From positions 1-6,740 of the forward strand of contig WOUX01000097.1 of the NCBI GenBank assembly GCA_009773075.1: 6,740 nt of DNA. The letters are read 5' to 3'. Source of the DNA: a bacterium (GTDB lineage: Bacteria > Desulfobacterota > UBA8473). The notes under the pieces were generated by a model that was not told the origin of the DNA, searched no databases, and was given only the letters and a program-made list of their open reading frames with translations. The position numbers were made by a program, and so were the translations under genes. Positions 6,608 to 6,740 of the stretch are shown one piece after another. How positions within the stretch are numbered: position 1 is the first letter of the stretch; each line of letters begins with the position of its first letter.

Positions 6608-6740
6608 ATGGGCGAATACAGGTTTACAGAATATTTTGAGAAAGAAGTTTTGAGGAAACGCCCATATCTAAAGAGGGAATGGTGTATTAGAGTAATCGAG
6701 AACCCGCTCAAAGTCAAACCTCAAGAACATAACCGTTTTC
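6608..6740 (+). CDS. Small conserved hypothetical protein, 5' part (possible toxin-antitoxin-type gene; runs off the right edge)
   Basis: The first 44 codons are visible, starting MGEYRFTEYFEKEVLRKRPY and continuing with a K-R-E-W-C segment (22-26) and VIENPLKVKPQE (29-40). I recognise from memory a family of small proteins of roughly 75-90 residues with the pattern YF..VL.KRPYL..EWC..V..NP. These are often followed by a DUF2283-type small protein in bacterial accessory loci and resemble DUF4258-like or RelE-like putative toxins. That functional reading is an inference and is not shown by the sequence here. GGAG at 6594-6597 lies 10 nt before the ATG, a slightly long spacing. An ATG at 6592 is out of frame and stops after 15 codons. 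The gene is divergent from tilS and unrelated to the operon. The minus-strand open frame across it encodes nothing recognisable. The 3' end and any partner lie outside the window. Confidence 0.7.
   Translation, partial: MGEYRFTEYFEKEVLRKRPYLKREWCIRVIENPLKVKPQEHNRF

Noticed and set aside
6592..6639. ATG at 6592 as an alternative start for the right-edge gene
   Set aside because: It is in a different frame from the recognisable protein and reaches a TGA after 15 codons.
6502..6717. Minus-strand open frame of 71 codons at the right edge
   Set aside because: It is antisense to the recognisable small plus-strand gene and has no Shine-Dalgarno or known motif.

Overview
The window reads as a chromosomal housekeeping operon on the minus strand, plus the start of an unrelated small gene at the right edge on the plus strand. 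Read in the direction of transcription (right to left), the order is tilS (tRNA-Ile lysidine synthetase), ftsH (membrane AAA+ zinc protease), folP (dihydropteroate synthase), glmM (phosphoglucosamine mutase) and pdxJ (pyridoxine 5'-phosphate synthase, cut by the left edge). This gene order, the protein sequences and the type of intergenic repeat suggest a member of the former Deltaproteobacteria (Desulfobacterota or a relative) with moderate-to-low GC. That placement is an inference from memory of similar loci; no rRNA or other marker is present to fix it.

Layout: 1-209 pdxJ 5' part; 215-1576 glmM; 1577-1660 spacer with a degenerate hairpin repeat; 1661-2527 folP; 2528-2691 spacer filled by a MITE-like element with 21-bp terminal inverted repeats; 2692-4593 ftsH; 4594-4775 spacer with a second copy of the hairpin repeat and a possible ftsH promoter; 4776-6158 tilS; 6159-6607 an AT-rich divergent intergenic region with a perfect 10-bp inverted repeat; 6608 to the right edge, the 5' part of a small plus-strand gene that had to be read directly because it is short and truncated.

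The operon genes are all basic-metabolism or quality-control functions: tRNA modification needed to read AUA codons, membrane protein turnover, folate synthesis, entry into UDP-GlcNAc and cell-wall synthesis, and vitamin B6 synthesis. All five proteins are intact where visible and keep their catalytic motifs.

The interest lies between the genes. (1) The element at 2539-2695 is inserted exactly at the ftsH-folP junction. Removing it together with one copy of the flanking 9-bp direct repeat restores a tight junction in which the ftsH stop is followed 5 nt later by the folP ATG. (2) Two copies of a different hairpin repeat sit upstream of glmM and of ftsH. (3) The cdaA-ybbR pair that often lies between folP and glmM in this kind of locus is missing, and a degenerate repeat occupies its place. 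(4) FtsH ends in a 2 x 15-residue charged tandem repeat. I see no convincing wholly new system in this window.
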